Shown piece after piece: positions 23,858-31,844 of a DNA stretch of 64,000 bases. A program made the position numbers and the translations under genes. Position 1 is the first letter of the stretch, and every line of letters starts with the position of its first letter. Source of the stretch: CADEDH01 sp047974625 (lineage in GTDB: Bacteria; Actinomycetota; Acidimicrobiia; Acidimicrobiales; SZUA-35); contig JBKECK010000039.1 in the NCBI GenBank assembly GCA_047974625.1, forward strand, positions 1 to 64,000, in the 5' to 3' direction. The notes under the pieces are model-generated. The model had not been told where the DNA came from. It did not search any database and saw only the letters and a program-made list of their open reading frames with translations.

Positions 23858-24544
23858 TCATGAGCCCTCCTTGGGCGGTCGTGGGTCGGCTTGAGGTGGG
23901 TCGAGGAGGCCGGCGCGGCGACTATTGGCGCGCATGGCGGCGAGCATGCGCCGGGGTGAGGGTGCGACCGGGCCCGGTGTGGCAGCTTCAGCACGCAGCC
24001 CGTCGATGAGGAGGTGGATGAGACGCCGTGACGCCTCTGATGAGGCTCGATGCGCGCGGGCAACGAGTCCGGCGTTGGCCTGGAGGATCACCATCATGTC
24101 TTCGGCGGTTGCGTCGGCGCGTAGGGCCCCGGCTGTCTTGGCTCGTTCGATGACCTCGGTGAGTCCGCCGAAGGCTTGGTCGCGCAGGGCTTTGATCTCG
24201 GGGGCCATCGAGACGTCCATGGTGATGAGGTCGGCGATGCCCCGGTCATGCACCTGCATCTCTCCTGCGGCCTCGAGGTAGTTGCAGAGCCCGCGCCACG
24301 GGTCAGGCGCTGCGAGCGCCGTGGCGACCGCCTTGTCGTGGTCGACCATGCGATCGGCGAACACCGCTGCGATCAGGTCGACGCGACGGGGGAAGCGCCG
24401 GTAGAGGGTGGCGTTGCCGATCCCGGCCCGGCGGGCGATCTCGTCGAGCGGTACCTCGAGCCCGCGTTCGGCCATCACCTCTCGTGCCGCGGTCACGATC
24501 GCGGTGCGGTTGCGAGCGGCGTCAGAGCGAAGCGAAGGGGTCAT
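23858..24544 (-). CDS. TetR-family transcriptional regulator
   Basis: The 228-residue protein has the TetR N-terminal helix-turn-helix ('ARNRTAIVTAAREVMAERGL', 'LDEIARRAGIGNATLYRRFP', 'RRVDLIAAVFADRM') and a C-terminal all-helical ligand domain ('MMVILQANAGLVARAHRAS'). It faces the DinB-like gene across an 87-base gap that holds a 24-bp palindrome, so it very likely represses itself and the four-gene operon to the right. The ligand is unknown. The last 25 residues are Pro/Arg-rich and probably flexible. Start ATG 24544 fits the family N-terminus. Confidence 0.9.
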   Translation of the reverse strand: MTPSLRSDAARNRTAIVTAAREVMAERGLEVPLDEIARRAGIGNATLYRRFPRRVDLIAAVFADRMVDHDKAVATALAAPDPWRGLCNYLEAAGEMQVHDRGIADLITMDVSMAPEIKALRDQAFGGLTEVIERAKTAGALRADATAEDMMVILQANAGLVARAHRASSEASRRLIHLLIDGLRAEAATPGPVAPSPRRMLAAMRANSRRAGLLDPPQADPRPPKEGS

Positions 24545-24560
24545 GGCAGGCCATCGGCAA

Positions 24561-24584
24561 TAAGTGGGGAATACTCCCCACTTA
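24561..24584. promoter_or_regulatory. 24-bp palindromic operator for the TetR-type regulator
   Basis: 'taagtgggga', four bases, 'tccccactta' is an exact 10-bp inverted repeat. It lies 17 bases from the regulator ATG and 48 bases from the start of the DinB-like gene. Length and symmetry are typical of TetR operators. Confidence 0.8.
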
Positions 24585-24631
24585 CGTTAGGTTATGGACG
24601 GGTGAACCGCAACCACCCGCCAAGGAACCTC

Positions 24632-25408
24632 GTGACTTGTCAAGCCCTCACCCCTATCGAAGCCCTCGCTGTCTCGCATCGCCGCCTGGACGCGGTCGTC
24701 TCCTCGCTCGACGATCCGGCGATCGGCGCCCCCGCCTATCCGAGCGAGTGGTCGATCGCCCAGGTGCTGTCCCACCTCGGCTCCGGCGCGGTCATCACCC
24801 GCCGCCGCCTTGTAGCTGAGCTGGCGGGCGAGACGGTGCCCGAACAGTTCGCGCCATCGGTGTGGGACGAGTGGGACGCAAGGGCGGAGCGAGCCCAGGT
24901 CGATGACGGCCTTGCCGCCGATGCCGAGTTGCTCGCCGCGTTCGACTCCGTCTCCGACACGCAGCGGGCGGTGTTCTCCTTCGCTCTGGGGCCGATGAGC
25001 GGCGACTTCGATGCCTTCGTCGGGTTGCGGCTCAACGAGCACGCCCTACACACCTGGGACGTCGAGGTCACCGAGCATCCCGACGCGACGATCCCGACCG
25101 AGATCGCCGAGTTGGTCGTCGACAACCTCGACCTGATCGCTCGGTTCACCGCCCAGCCCACCCCCGGGGACCCAGCGACGATCACGGTCGCCACCACCGG
25201 CCCGACCCGGCGCGTCGCAATCGAGCTCACCACGCAGGGCGCCACCTTGGCCACCGCGGCCGATGGGGGCGACGCCGATCTCACTCTGCCCGCCGAGGCA
25301 CTCATCCGGCTCATCTACGGCCGCCTCGACCCGGACCACTCCCCCTCGTCCGTGACCGGCGACGCGGAGCTGCTCGACCGGCTGCGGTCCACCTACCCCG
25401 GCCCCTGA
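24632..25408 (+). CDS. DinB-like / maleylpyruvate-isomerase N-terminal domain protein
   Basis: The 258-residue protein starts with the four-helix DinB_2/MDMPI_N fold: 'EALAVSHRRLDAVVSSLDD', 'YPSEWSIAQVLSHLGSGAVI' and, later, 'GLRLNEHALHTWDVEVTEHP', which supply the three His of the metal site. The C-terminal part resembles the small alpha/beta domain found in mycothiol-dependent enzymes. Members use mycothiol as a cofactor for isomerase or detoxification reactions. I choose GTG 24632 with 'aagga' 8 bases upstream; GTG 24602 is a longer alternative. It is the first gene of a TetR-controlled operon with an F420-type monooxygenase. Confidence 0.78.
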   Translation: MTCQALTPIEALAVSHRRLDAVVSSLDDPAIGAPAYPSEWSIAQVLSHLGSGAVITRRRLVAELAGETVPEQFAPSVWDEWDARAERAQVDDGLAADAELLAAFDSVSDTQRAVFSFALGPMSGDFDAFVGLRLNEHALHTWDVEVTEHPDATIPTEIAELVVDNLDLIARFTAQPTPGDPATITVATTGPTRRVAIELTTQGATLATAADGGDADLTLPAEALIRLIYGRLDPDHSPSSVTGDAELLDRLRSTYPGP

Positions 25409-25441
25409 CCCTTCCGCCCCCTGAACGCAAGGACCATTGCC

Positions 25442-26470
25442 ATGACCTTCGAGCTCGGCCTCATCTCCTTCGCCAACACCCCGGCCGACGGCGGCGGCAC
25501 CGCCCAGGCCATCCGCAACGTGCTCGAAGCCGTGCATGTCGCCGAAGAGGTCGACCTCGACTTCTTCGGCTTCGGTGAGCACCACACGCCGTCGATGCCG
25601 ATGCCGTCGCCGATGTCGCTCGTCAACGCCGCTGCCGCGTCGACCCGCCGGATCGGCCTCGGGACTACCGTCACGGTGCTGTCGACCGAGGACCCGATCC
25701 GGGTCTACGAGCAGATGGCCACCGCCGCCGCCATCGCCCCCGGCCGCGTCGAGATCGTCGCCGGTCGAGGGTCGTCCGACATCACCTTCGAACTCTTCGA
25801 CTTCGACATGGGCGACTACGACATGCTCTTCGCCTCGAAGCTCGACCTGCTCCTCGAAGCCAACCGCCACGAACGCCTCAGCTGGTCCGGCCCGCACCGG
25901 GATCGTCCACTGGCTGACGCGACGGTGGTGCCGCGCCCCGACGAGCCGCTTCGGATCTGGCTCGGCAGTGGCGGCAGCCCCGAATCGGTGATGCGCGCCG
26001 CCGATCTCGGCCTGCCCCTGTTCCTCGGCATCCTCGGCGGAACCCCGCAGGGGTGGGCCAGCTACGGCGACGCCTACCGCGACGCCTGGGCACAAGCCGG
26101 CCACCCTGCTGACCTGGCCGACATCGCCGTCTCTGGCCACGGGTTCGTCGCCGACGACGACCGCCAAGCCAAGGCCACCTACCTCGAACACGAGACCCGC
26201 ATGTTCCACACCGCGACCGCCGAGATCGGCCGGGTCGAACCCAGCCCCGTCGGCCGGGAAGCCAACTACGAGCCAGGAGGCATGGTCTTCGTCGGCGGGC
26301 CCAACGAGATCGCGGACCGCATCCTCGGACTCCACGACGTCCTCGGCCACTCCCGCCAGATCATCCAGATGGACGTCGGCGGCATGCCCCACGCCACCTT
26401 CCTCCACGGCATCGAGCTTCTCGGGACCGAGGTCCTCCCCCAGATCCGAAAGGAGCTCGAACAGCGATGA
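25442..26470 (+). CDS. luciferase-like monooxygenase (LLM class), F420- or FMN-dependent
   Basis: The 342-residue TIM-barrel protein has the bacterial luciferase-type pattern: 'NVLEAVHVAEEVDLDFFGFG', 'EHHTPSMPMPSPMSLVNAAA', 'RRIGLGTTVTVLSTEDPIRV' and 'GRVEIVAGRGSSDITFELF'. These proteins bind reduced FMN or F420 and oxidise or hydroxylate a small substrate. The C-terminus 'VGGPNEIADRILGLHDVLGH' matches the group that includes annotated oxidoreductases in actinobacteria. The following gene starts within its stop codon (ATGA). The substrate is unknown, but the operon looks like a xenobiotic or stress-detoxification unit. Confidence 0.85.
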   Translation: MTFELGLISFANTPADGGGTAQAIRNVLEAVHVAEEVDLDFFGFGEHHTPSMPMPSPMSLVNAAAASTRRIGLGTTVTVLSTEDPIRVYEQMATAAAIAPGRVEIVAGRGSSDITFELFDFDMGDYDMLFASKLDLLLEANRHERLSWSGPHRDRPLADATVVPRPDEPLRIWLGSGGSPESVMRAADLGLPLFLGILGGTPQGWASYGDAYRDAWAQAGHPADLADIAVSGHGFVADDDRQAKATYLEHETRMFHTATAEIGRVEPSPVGREANYEPGGMVFVGGPNEIADRILGLHDVLGHSRQIIQMDVGGMPHATFLHGIELLGTEVLPQIRKELEQR

Positions 26471-27117
26471 CCACCCCCACGAACGTCACCGTGTTCGGCG
26501 CCAGCGGCAAGATCGGCCGACACGTCGTCCACCAGCTCCTCGACGCCGGCCATCACGTCACCGCCTACGTCCGCGACCCCGCCAAGCTGACCACGACCCA
26601 CCCCGATCTCAACGTCATCGTCGGCGGCCTCGACGACCTCGAAGCCATCACTCGTGCTGTGACGGGCGCAGACGCGGTCATCAGCGCCCTCGGGCCATCC
26701 CTTCGGCGTTCAGCGACCGGGACACCGGTCGCTGACGGGACCCGCAGGATCGTCGACGCCATGGACGCAGCCGGCGTTCGCCGCTTCACCGGCCTCGCCA
26801 CCCCCAGCGTCGCCGACCCACACGACCAGCCGACGATCAAGGGAGCGCTGCTGCCCAGGTTCGCCCGGCTCACCATGCCCAACGCGATGACCGAGCTTGT
26901 CGCCATGACCGATGCGGTCACCGGCAGCGACCTCGACTGGACCATCGCCCGCATCACCAACCCCACCAATCGCCCCGCGAAGGGCCGCACGCGAGCCGGC
27001 TACCTCGGCCGAGACAAGGTCGGCTGGGCCATGACCCGTGCGGACATCGCCGCGTTCCTCATCAGCCAGATCGCCGACAACAACTACTCGCGGGCGTTGC
27101 CCGCCATCAGCAACTGA
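26467..27117 (+). CDS. NAD(P)-binding NmrA/SDR-like protein
   Basis: The 216-residue protein begins with a Rossmann fold: 'NVTVFGASGKIGRHVVHQLL' (Gly-x-x-Gly-x-x-Gly), then 'AVTGADAVISALGPSLRRSA' and 'AGVRRFTGLATPSVADP'. The group is atypical short-chain dehydrogenases and NmrA-like redox sensors, which often lack the catalytic Tyr-x-x-x-Lys; I do not see that pair here. It may bind NADPH as a sensor or reduce a small substrate. It overlaps the monooxygenase stop by 4 bases and is followed 27 bases later by the YceI-like gene. Confidence 0.82.
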   Translation: MTTPTNVTVFGASGKIGRHVVHQLLDAGHHVTAYVRDPAKLTTTHPDLNVIVGGLDDLEAITRAVTGADAVISALGPSLRRSATGTPVADGTRRIVDAMDAAGVRRFTGLATPSVADPHDQPTIKGALLPRFARLTMPNAMTELVAMTDAVTGSDLDWTIARITNPTNRPAKGRTRAGYLGRDKVGWAMTRADIAAFLISQIADNNYSRALPAISN

Positions 27118-27144
27118 CCACCCACGAACCGTTAGGAGTACTCC

Positions 27145-27687
27145 ATGACCATCACGTCAACCCCCGCCCAGCAACTGAGCGACGGCCAGGCCGCCGGCAC
27201 CTGGGCCCTCCAGCCCGCCACGTCGAGCATCGCGACTGCCACCAAGCACTTCTGGGGGCTCATCACCGTGCGCGGCACCTTCACCGAGGCGACCGGGACC
27301 GCGACCGTCGGCGCCGACGGCACCATCTCCGCCCACCTCGAGGTCGACGCCGCGAGCATCGATACCAAGAACCGCAAGCGCGACGAGCACCTCCGCTCCG
27401 GTGACTTCTTCGATGCCGAGACCCACCCCGCCATCACCTTCGCCACCACCGACGTCGCGATCACCGGCGACGCCACTGCGCACGTCACCGGCACCCTCAC
27501 CGCTGGCGGCGCCCGACACGACGTCGCGTTCGACGCCACCATCACCGCTGACAGCGGTGACCAGGCCACCGTGACCGCAGACGTCGTCGTCGATCACCGA
27601 GCCCTCGGCATGACCTGGAGCCCTTTGGGCATGGCCAAGCCCACCACCACCCTCCACCTCTCCCTCACCTTCGCCCGCGGCCGGTAG
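27145..27687 (+). CDS. YceI-family lipid-binding protein
   Basis: The 180-residue protein has the YceI lipocalin-like pattern: 'GTWALQPATSSIATATKHFW', 'DGTISAHLEVDAASIDTKNR', 'RDEHLRSGDFFDAETHPAIT' and 'TLTAGGARHDVAFDATI'. YceI barrels bind isoprenoid-type lipids. No signal peptide is present, so it is probably cytoplasmic, as are many actinobacterial members. 'taggagta' stands just upstream of ATG 27145. It is the last gene of the TetR-controlled operon. Confidence 0.88.
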   Translation: MTITSTPAQQLSDGQAAGTWALQPATSSIATATKHFWGLITVRGTFTEATGTATVGADGTISAHLEVDAASIDTKNRKRDEHLRSGDFFDAETHPAITFATTDVAITGDATAHVTGTLTAGGARHDVAFDATITADSGDQATVTADVVVDHRALGMTWSPLGMAKPTTTLHLSLTFARGR

Positions 27688-28180
27688 TCATCGACACGTC
27701 GATGCCGATGCGATCGCTTCCACGACCCCCGAGCGTTCATCACCATGATCATGCTCGACCGAGGCAGCCTCGGACCCGACCTCCCTGGGCAGCCTGACCA
27801 ACCCGCGAAAGGCGCAGCTGGCCCAGATCTCCATCACGCGTGGCCAGTCGCCGCGCTGATCACCAACGAGTTCCCCGTGCTTGCGGGACTCGAGGTGATC
27901 CCCGTCGACGGCGGCGCCACGTCAACGCCGCCTTCCGGGTAGGTGACCGTGTCCCGGCGAGGTTCCCGCTTCGATACGAGGACCCGACTGTGCGCTGACC
28001 CATGTACGGCGGGAGACGGCGGCTGCCGCTGAGCTCGTGATCGCCAGCCCCGTTCTGGCGCCGACGCCGCTCCAGATCAGGGCATCCCAGCACACGGCTA
28101 ACCCTCGTCGTCGCCGCGGGTGGATCCACGTCGCCGTTGCGGCCTGAGCGTCTGACGACCAGTCGACCGAGCGGGGCTGA
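27688..28180. other. 0.5-kb stretch with possible gene relic, no intact gene
   Basis: Between 27745 and 27940 short runs in two frames look protein-like ('GSLTNPRKAQLAQISITRGQ' and 'ITNEFPVLAGLEVIPVDGG'), which suggests a frameshifted remnant, but I cannot name the family. The remainder to 28180 shows nothing recognisable. Confidence 0.4.
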
Positions 28181-28600
28181 CTACGTCCAGGGGTTGAGGG
28201 TATCGACCTGGTCGAAGCGCAGGAAGTCCTTGAGGCCGCGGGTCACGACCGTCATGTCGTGCGCCAGCGCCGTAGCCCCGATGAGGGCATCGCGAAACGG
28301 CGCCGGGTCCGGCACGTGTAGCGCAGCCGCCCGACGGGCCACCCGCTCGTCCACGGGAAGCACCTTGCCATCGAACGCAGCGGCCACACTCCGATCAAGC
28401 CATGTACGCAGTACCGCCGCCTGGGCCGGGTCGGACCGCTCCACCAGCAGCACGCCGAGTTCAAGCTCGTGGACCGTGATGACGGAGATGAACAACTCGA
28501 CCGACGGAACCTGCTCCGCCCACCCAGCGACCCCAGGATTCGCACGGCCGGACCGGACCTTGCGGAGGTCTGATACGACGTTCGTATCCAGAACGAACAT
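28181..28600 (-). CDS. PIN-domain toxin, VapC-like
   Basis: The 139-residue PIN-domain RNase has the four acidic positions of the fold: Asp in 'MFVLDTNVVSDL', Glu in 'ITVHELELGVLLVE', and Asp residues in 'PFRDALIGATALAHDMTVVT'; 'TRGLKDF' closes the domain. VapC toxins cleave tRNA or rRNA loops and are held inactive by the partner antitoxin. ATG 28600 shares its A with the stop of the antitoxin gene. Both genes are intact, so the module is likely functional. Confidence 0.88.
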   Translation of the reverse strand: MFVLDTNVVSDLRKVRSGRANPGVAGWAEQVPSVELFISVITVHELELGVLLVERSDPAQAAVLRTWLDRSVAAAFDGKVLPVDERVARRAAALHVPDPAPFRDALIGATALAHDMTVVTRGLKDFLRFDQVDTLNPWT

Positions 28601-28851
28601 CACTCGAACGAGGCCGGCTGAGCCAGGCCCACGCTCTTCGGGGCCACGAACTCGACTTCGGCCACCCCGTCGGGCTCGGCCAACAAATCCAGAGCCCGGT
28701 GTGGCCCGACCAGTCGTTCGTAGGCCTCGAAGGTCAACAGCACATGAGCGGGCCGACCCCGATCCTTGATGTACACCGGCCCGTCCTCCGCTGCCGTTTT
28801 GGCGCCGCTCGTGTCTTGGTTGAGTTCCCTGCTGCTCATCTGCGTCACCAT
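28600..28851 (-). CDS. Phd/YefM-type antitoxin
   Basis: The 83-residue protein has the prevent-host-death N-terminus: 'MSSRELNQDTSGAKTAAEDG' and 'VYIKDRGRPAHVLLTFEAYE', a DNA-binding fold followed by a flexible toxin-binding tail. It should bind the PIN toxin encoded next and repress the operon. I use ATG 28851 with 'ggagat' upstream; ATG 28839, directly before 'SSRELNQD', is equally plausible because family members usually start there. An inverted repeat 10 bases upstream is a likely operator. Confidence 0.87.
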   Translation of the reverse strand: MVTQMSSRELNQDTSGAKTAAEDGPVYIKDRGRPAHVLLTFEAYERLVGPHRALDLLAEPDGVAEVEFVAPKSVGLAQPASFE

Positions 28852-28860
28852 GGGATCTCC

Positions 28861-28872
28861 ACGTAACTACGT
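28861..28872. promoter_or_regulatory. small inverted repeat upstream of the phd/vapC-type pair
   Basis: 'acgta', two bases, 'tacgt' is an exact inverted repeat 10 bases before the antitoxin start. Toxin-antitoxin operons are usually autoregulated through such palindromes. Confidence 0.5.
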
Positions 28873-29028
28873 AACGTCGGGACAGGACCGGAGGCAACCC
28901 GCAGCTGCCGAACACTCGGTCTTCGGCGTTGACTCCCACGACTCGCGACGACGCCGGCCGATGCTGAAGCTTGTGGGGCTCGAAACCCGCGCGTTGGTGC
29001 TGACCAGCCTCGACACCGCCCATCCTGG

Positions 29029-29165
29029 ATGCCTGTGTTCCACATCCTTTACCGCCTCCTCGCCGCATTGGCGCGACTGGCGGTCCGTTCCGGCCGCTCC
29101 AAAGACCTCTCGATCATCGTCCTGCGCCGCCAGCTTCAGGTACTCCGCCACACGGCTTCGGCCGC
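29029..29165 (+). pseudogene. N-terminal fragment of an integrase-type (IS481/IS3-like) transposase
   Basis: The frame reads 'VFHILYRLLAALARLAVRSG' and 'RSKDLSIIVLRRQLQVLRH', the characteristic first 45 residues of a widespread actinobacterial integrase-core transposase. After 'LRH' the match stops and the sequence changes, so the helix-turn-helix and rve catalytic domain are missing. It is a relic without function. From 29166 to 29445 one frame reads 'NPVQVFGLDDFTMLVGPDAA' and 'GIEFIVHPWRPD', protein-like but unnamed. Confidence 0.65.
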
Positions 29166-29445
29166 CGCACGTGGTGGGCGGGGTTGCGGTCGACGAGTCG
29201 ATCCTGGGAGCAGTAGTTGTAGCACCCGCAGATCGTCGACGGCCGCCGCCCGATCGTCGCAGGGGCTTTGCCCACATGCTCCATGCCGACGGCAACCCGG
29301 TCCAAGTGTTCGGCCTCGACGACTTCACCATGCTCGTCGGACCCGACGCTGCCGCATGCCGACTGGAGGTCGGCGTCGTAGAGGCGGAGGGGATCGAGTT
29401 CATCGTCCACCCGTGGCGGCCCGACCCAAGTCCCTGGAGAGCCAG

Positions 29446-29677
29446 ATGCCCCGATCCACCCAAGAGATCCTCGACCACGCCGACAAACTGGCCCAACGCT
29501 TCGAGGACTATGAACCCGCACCCGGCGGCGAGCGCCCAGTCGAGGACTATCTGGTCGAGCGAGAGCCTGGCAGCCGCCGACACGGAGTTGAAGGAGGCCT
29601 ACCGCCGCCAGCCGGCCGAGCCCGCACTCGTCCAGTCGGCGCGCAGGCTCGCCGCTGAAACCGCCCCGGCGTGGTAG
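29446..29677 (+). pseudogene. antitoxin-like gene of a mazEF-type pair, frameshifted
   Basis: ATG 29446 opens 'MPRSTQEILDHADKLAQRF' followed by 'EDYEPAPGGERPVEDYLVER', which resembles small antitoxins found before MazF/PemK toxins. Near 29570 a one-base slip is needed to continue as 'SLAAADTELKEAYRRQPAEP' and 'SARRLAAETAPAW', ending at TAG 29675-29677 inside the start of the toxin. Read in its first frame the gene would end at 29658 with an unrelated Arg-rich tail. If the slip is real, the toxin may have lost its proper partner. Confidence 0.55.
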
Positions 29678-29994
29678 CCCGCAACGACATCTACTGGGCG
29701 AACCTCGGACCACCGGCCGGGCGCTGGCCCGTGTGCGTGTTGACCCGCGACGCAGCGATCGAGGTCCTCACCGCTGTGACCTGTGCTCCGATCACGCGCA
29801 CCATCCGCGGTATCCGCTCAGAAGTTGAACTCGGACCCCAGCACGGACTCCCCGAGGCGTGTGTCATCAGCTGCGACAACGTGGTCACGATCCCACTCGA
29901 AGACTTCGACGACGAACCCGTCGGCCACCTCGACGAGATGACCAGAACACTTCTCGACCAAGCTCTGCGCTACGCGCTCGACATCGTCTCCTGA
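29671..29994 (+). CDS. MazF/PemK-type endoribonuclease toxin
   Basis: The 107-residue protein has the MazF fold: 'RNDIYWANLGPPAGRWPVCV', 'VTCAPITRTIRGIRSEVELG' and 'LPEACVISCDNVVTIPLEDF'. MazF cuts mRNA at short sequences; the conserved Arg after the first strand-loop and the Thr/Ser in 'TCAPITRTIRG' form the active site. It starts at GTG 29671, overlapping the antitoxin stop by 7 bases. The toxin frame is intact. A deleted second copy of its ends lies at 34173-34262. Confidence 0.85.
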   Translation: MVARNDIYWANLGPPAGRWPVCVLTRDAAIEVLTAVTCAPITRTIRGIRSEVELGPQHGLPEACVISCDNVVTIPLEDFDDEPVGHLDEMTRTLLDQALRYALDIVS

Positions 29995-30143
29995 ATCACA
30001 GCTCGGCCCTCCGAAGGTCGACGAAAGTCGATTCCGCGACCTACGAACGACCAAGAGATGGTCAGCCGCCAACCGCCCTTCGGGCACCGGATCGTGGCCG
30101 ACCGCCCGATGCGGCGAAGCGTCTGCGCGCTCAAGCTGGCCAC

Positions 30144-30974
30144 ATGATCACCACGACCGCTCTCACGAAGAGTTACGACAAGAAGCAAGTCGTGCGCAAC
30201 GTCTCATTGCACTGCGAACCCGGGACCATCACCGGCTTCCTCGGGGCAAACGGCGCTGGGAAGTCGACCACGCTGAAGATGATCGTCGGACTGGTTCGAC
30301 CCGATCGCGAGACGGCGACCATCGACGGGCGACCCTTCGTCGAGTTGCCCAACCCGACGCGGGTTGCCGGACTGCTGCTCGACGCCTCCGCGGTGCATCC
30401 CGGGCGCAGTGGCCGGGCCACGCTCACGATCGCGGCGCGACTGGCGAGCGTCGATCCGAAGCGGGTCGAGCTCCTGTTAGACCTGGTCGGGCTCACCGAG
30501 GCAGCGGACAAGCGGATCGGGACCTACTCCCTCGGCATGCGCCAACGCGTCCGCATCGCCCAGGCTCTCGTCGGAGAACCGGCGGCCCTGATCCTCGACG
30601 AACCGGCCAACGGACTCGACCCCGAGGGCATCGCCTGGATGCGAACGCTTCGGCGCGACTTCGGTGCCGTCGTCACTGCCGGTCGACTGGATGATCTGCT
30701 CGCTAGCTCCACGATCCTCGTCCGCAGCCCCGACGCCAATGGACTGGCCTCGGCGCTCCTAGCTGCCCAGATCGGCTACGTCGCCGGGCCGGGAGAAGCG
30801 CTCACCGTGGCTGTCTGCGGAGGTCGGATCACGACCGCGGCGCTGGCAGGTATCGCCCGCGACGACCAGGTGCTGCTCACCGAGCTACGGCGGTCCGAGA
30901 CAAACGAACTTGAGCAACTGTTCTTCTCTCTCACCGCCGTCACGCCGGCTCCGGCCCGGGAGCCGGCGGCATGA
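30144..30974 (+). CDS. ABC-2-type transporter ATP-binding protein lacking the H-loop
   Basis: The 276-residue ATPase has Walker A 'GANGAGKST' (residues 34-42), signature 'YSLGMRQRVRIAQAL' (about 128-142), Walker B 'AALILDEPANGLDPEG' and the D-loop. It belongs to the actinobacterial multidrug/bacitracin exporter group. After 'IAWMRTLRRDFGA' it jumps directly to 'TAGRLDDLLASSTILV'; about 30 residues that normally contain the switch His ('SSHL') are missing in frame. ATP hydrolysis should therefore be impaired. The start is ATG 30144; the permease gene overlaps its stop (ATGA). Confidence 0.85.
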   Translation: MITTTALTKSYDKKQVVRNVSLHCEPGTITGFLGANGAGKSTTLKMIVGLVRPDRETATIDGRPFVELPNPTRVAGLLLDASAVHPGRSGRATLTIAARLASVDPKRVELLLDLVGLTEAADKRIGTYSLGMRQRVRIAQALVGEPAALILDEPANGLDPEGIAWMRTLRRDFGAVVTAGRLDDLLASSTILVRSPDANGLASALLAAQIGYVAGPGEALTVAVCGGRITTAALAGIARDDQVLLTELRRSETNELEQLFFSLTAVTPAPAREPAA

Positions 30975-31747
30975 CCACGGCCTTGTCCCCCCGAGCCATC
31001 GGCATCGACCAGGCATCGTCGGGCCCAGGTCCCATCCCCATGTCCCGGCTGGTGCGGGTCGAGTGGGCCAAAGCTACCGATACCCGCGCCGCCCGCTGGC
31101 TCCTCGCTCTCGTCGCCCTGTCGACCGTGGCAATGATGCTGGTGCCGTTCGTCATCTCGACGAGCTTCGACCAGACCTACGCCAGCTACCTCCGCGTTGG
31201 CGCCTTCGGACTGACGATCCTGCTTCCTGTGGTGGCGATTCTTCTGTTCACCGGCGAATGGAGCCAACGCAGCGTCATCACCACCTTCACCCAGGAACCG
31301 CGACGCCTCCGGGTGTTGAAGGCCAAGTTGGCGGTGTCGCTCCTCCTCGGTGGTGGCGGAGCGGTCTTCGCTGGAGTGGTCGCTGCGGCCGGTCTTGCGC
31401 TGGCGGCGGCCTCAGGCCGCGCTCTCGAGTCGGACCTGACCGTCGGGGCCATCGCCAGCTGTTTGCTGTTCGTGCTCCTCAACGTCCTCTTCGGCGTCGC
31501 TCTGGGGGCGTTGCTGCAGAACTCCGCGGCTGCCATTGCCGCCGCCTTCGCCCTTCCCGCCGGCCTCGAGCTGCTCGGAACGGCATCGACGCTGGTGGCG
31601 GACTGGATCGACATGTCCGTCTGGAACTGGGTGATCGAGAACGACTGGGCCGGCCATGGGCCACAGATCTCGTTCTCGGTCCTCGTCTGGGTGGTGATCC
31701 CGCTCGCCGCCGGCTTCGTCCGGACGATACGTCGCGACGTCGCCTAG
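30971..31747 (+). CDS. ABC-2-type transporter permease
   Basis: The 258-residue membrane protein has about six hydrophobic segments, including 'WLLALVALSTVAMMLVPFVI', 'LTILLPVVAILLFTGEWSQR' and 'AIAAAFALPAGLELLGTAST'. The motif 'EWSQRSVITTFTQEPRRLRV' is typical of ABC-2 permeases paired with the neighbouring type of ATPase. A cytoplasmic N-terminal tail of about 25 residues precedes 'RLVRVEWAKATDTRAARW'. Such pairs export small hydrophobic compounds or lipids; substrate unknown. It is translationally coupled to the ATPase gene. Confidence 0.85.
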   Translation: MTTALSPRAIGIDQASSGPGPIPMSRLVRVEWAKATDTRAARWLLALVALSTVAMMLVPFVISTSFDQTYASYLRVGAFGLTILLPVVAILLFTGEWSQRSVITTFTQEPRRLRVLKAKLAVSLLLGGGGAVFAGVVAAAGLALAAASGRALESDLTVGAIASCLLFVLLNVLFGVALGALLQNSAAAIAAAFALPAGLELLGTASTLVADWIDMSVWNWVIENDWAGHGPQISFSVLVWVVIPLAAGFVRTIRRDVA

Positions 31748-31844
31748 GCCGGCTCGACCGGATCTGGTCGATCGAGACCGCTCGGTCGCTGACCGGCCCA
31801 CCAACACATCCCCCATTTTCGCGAATTGTCCCGAAAGGACGACC

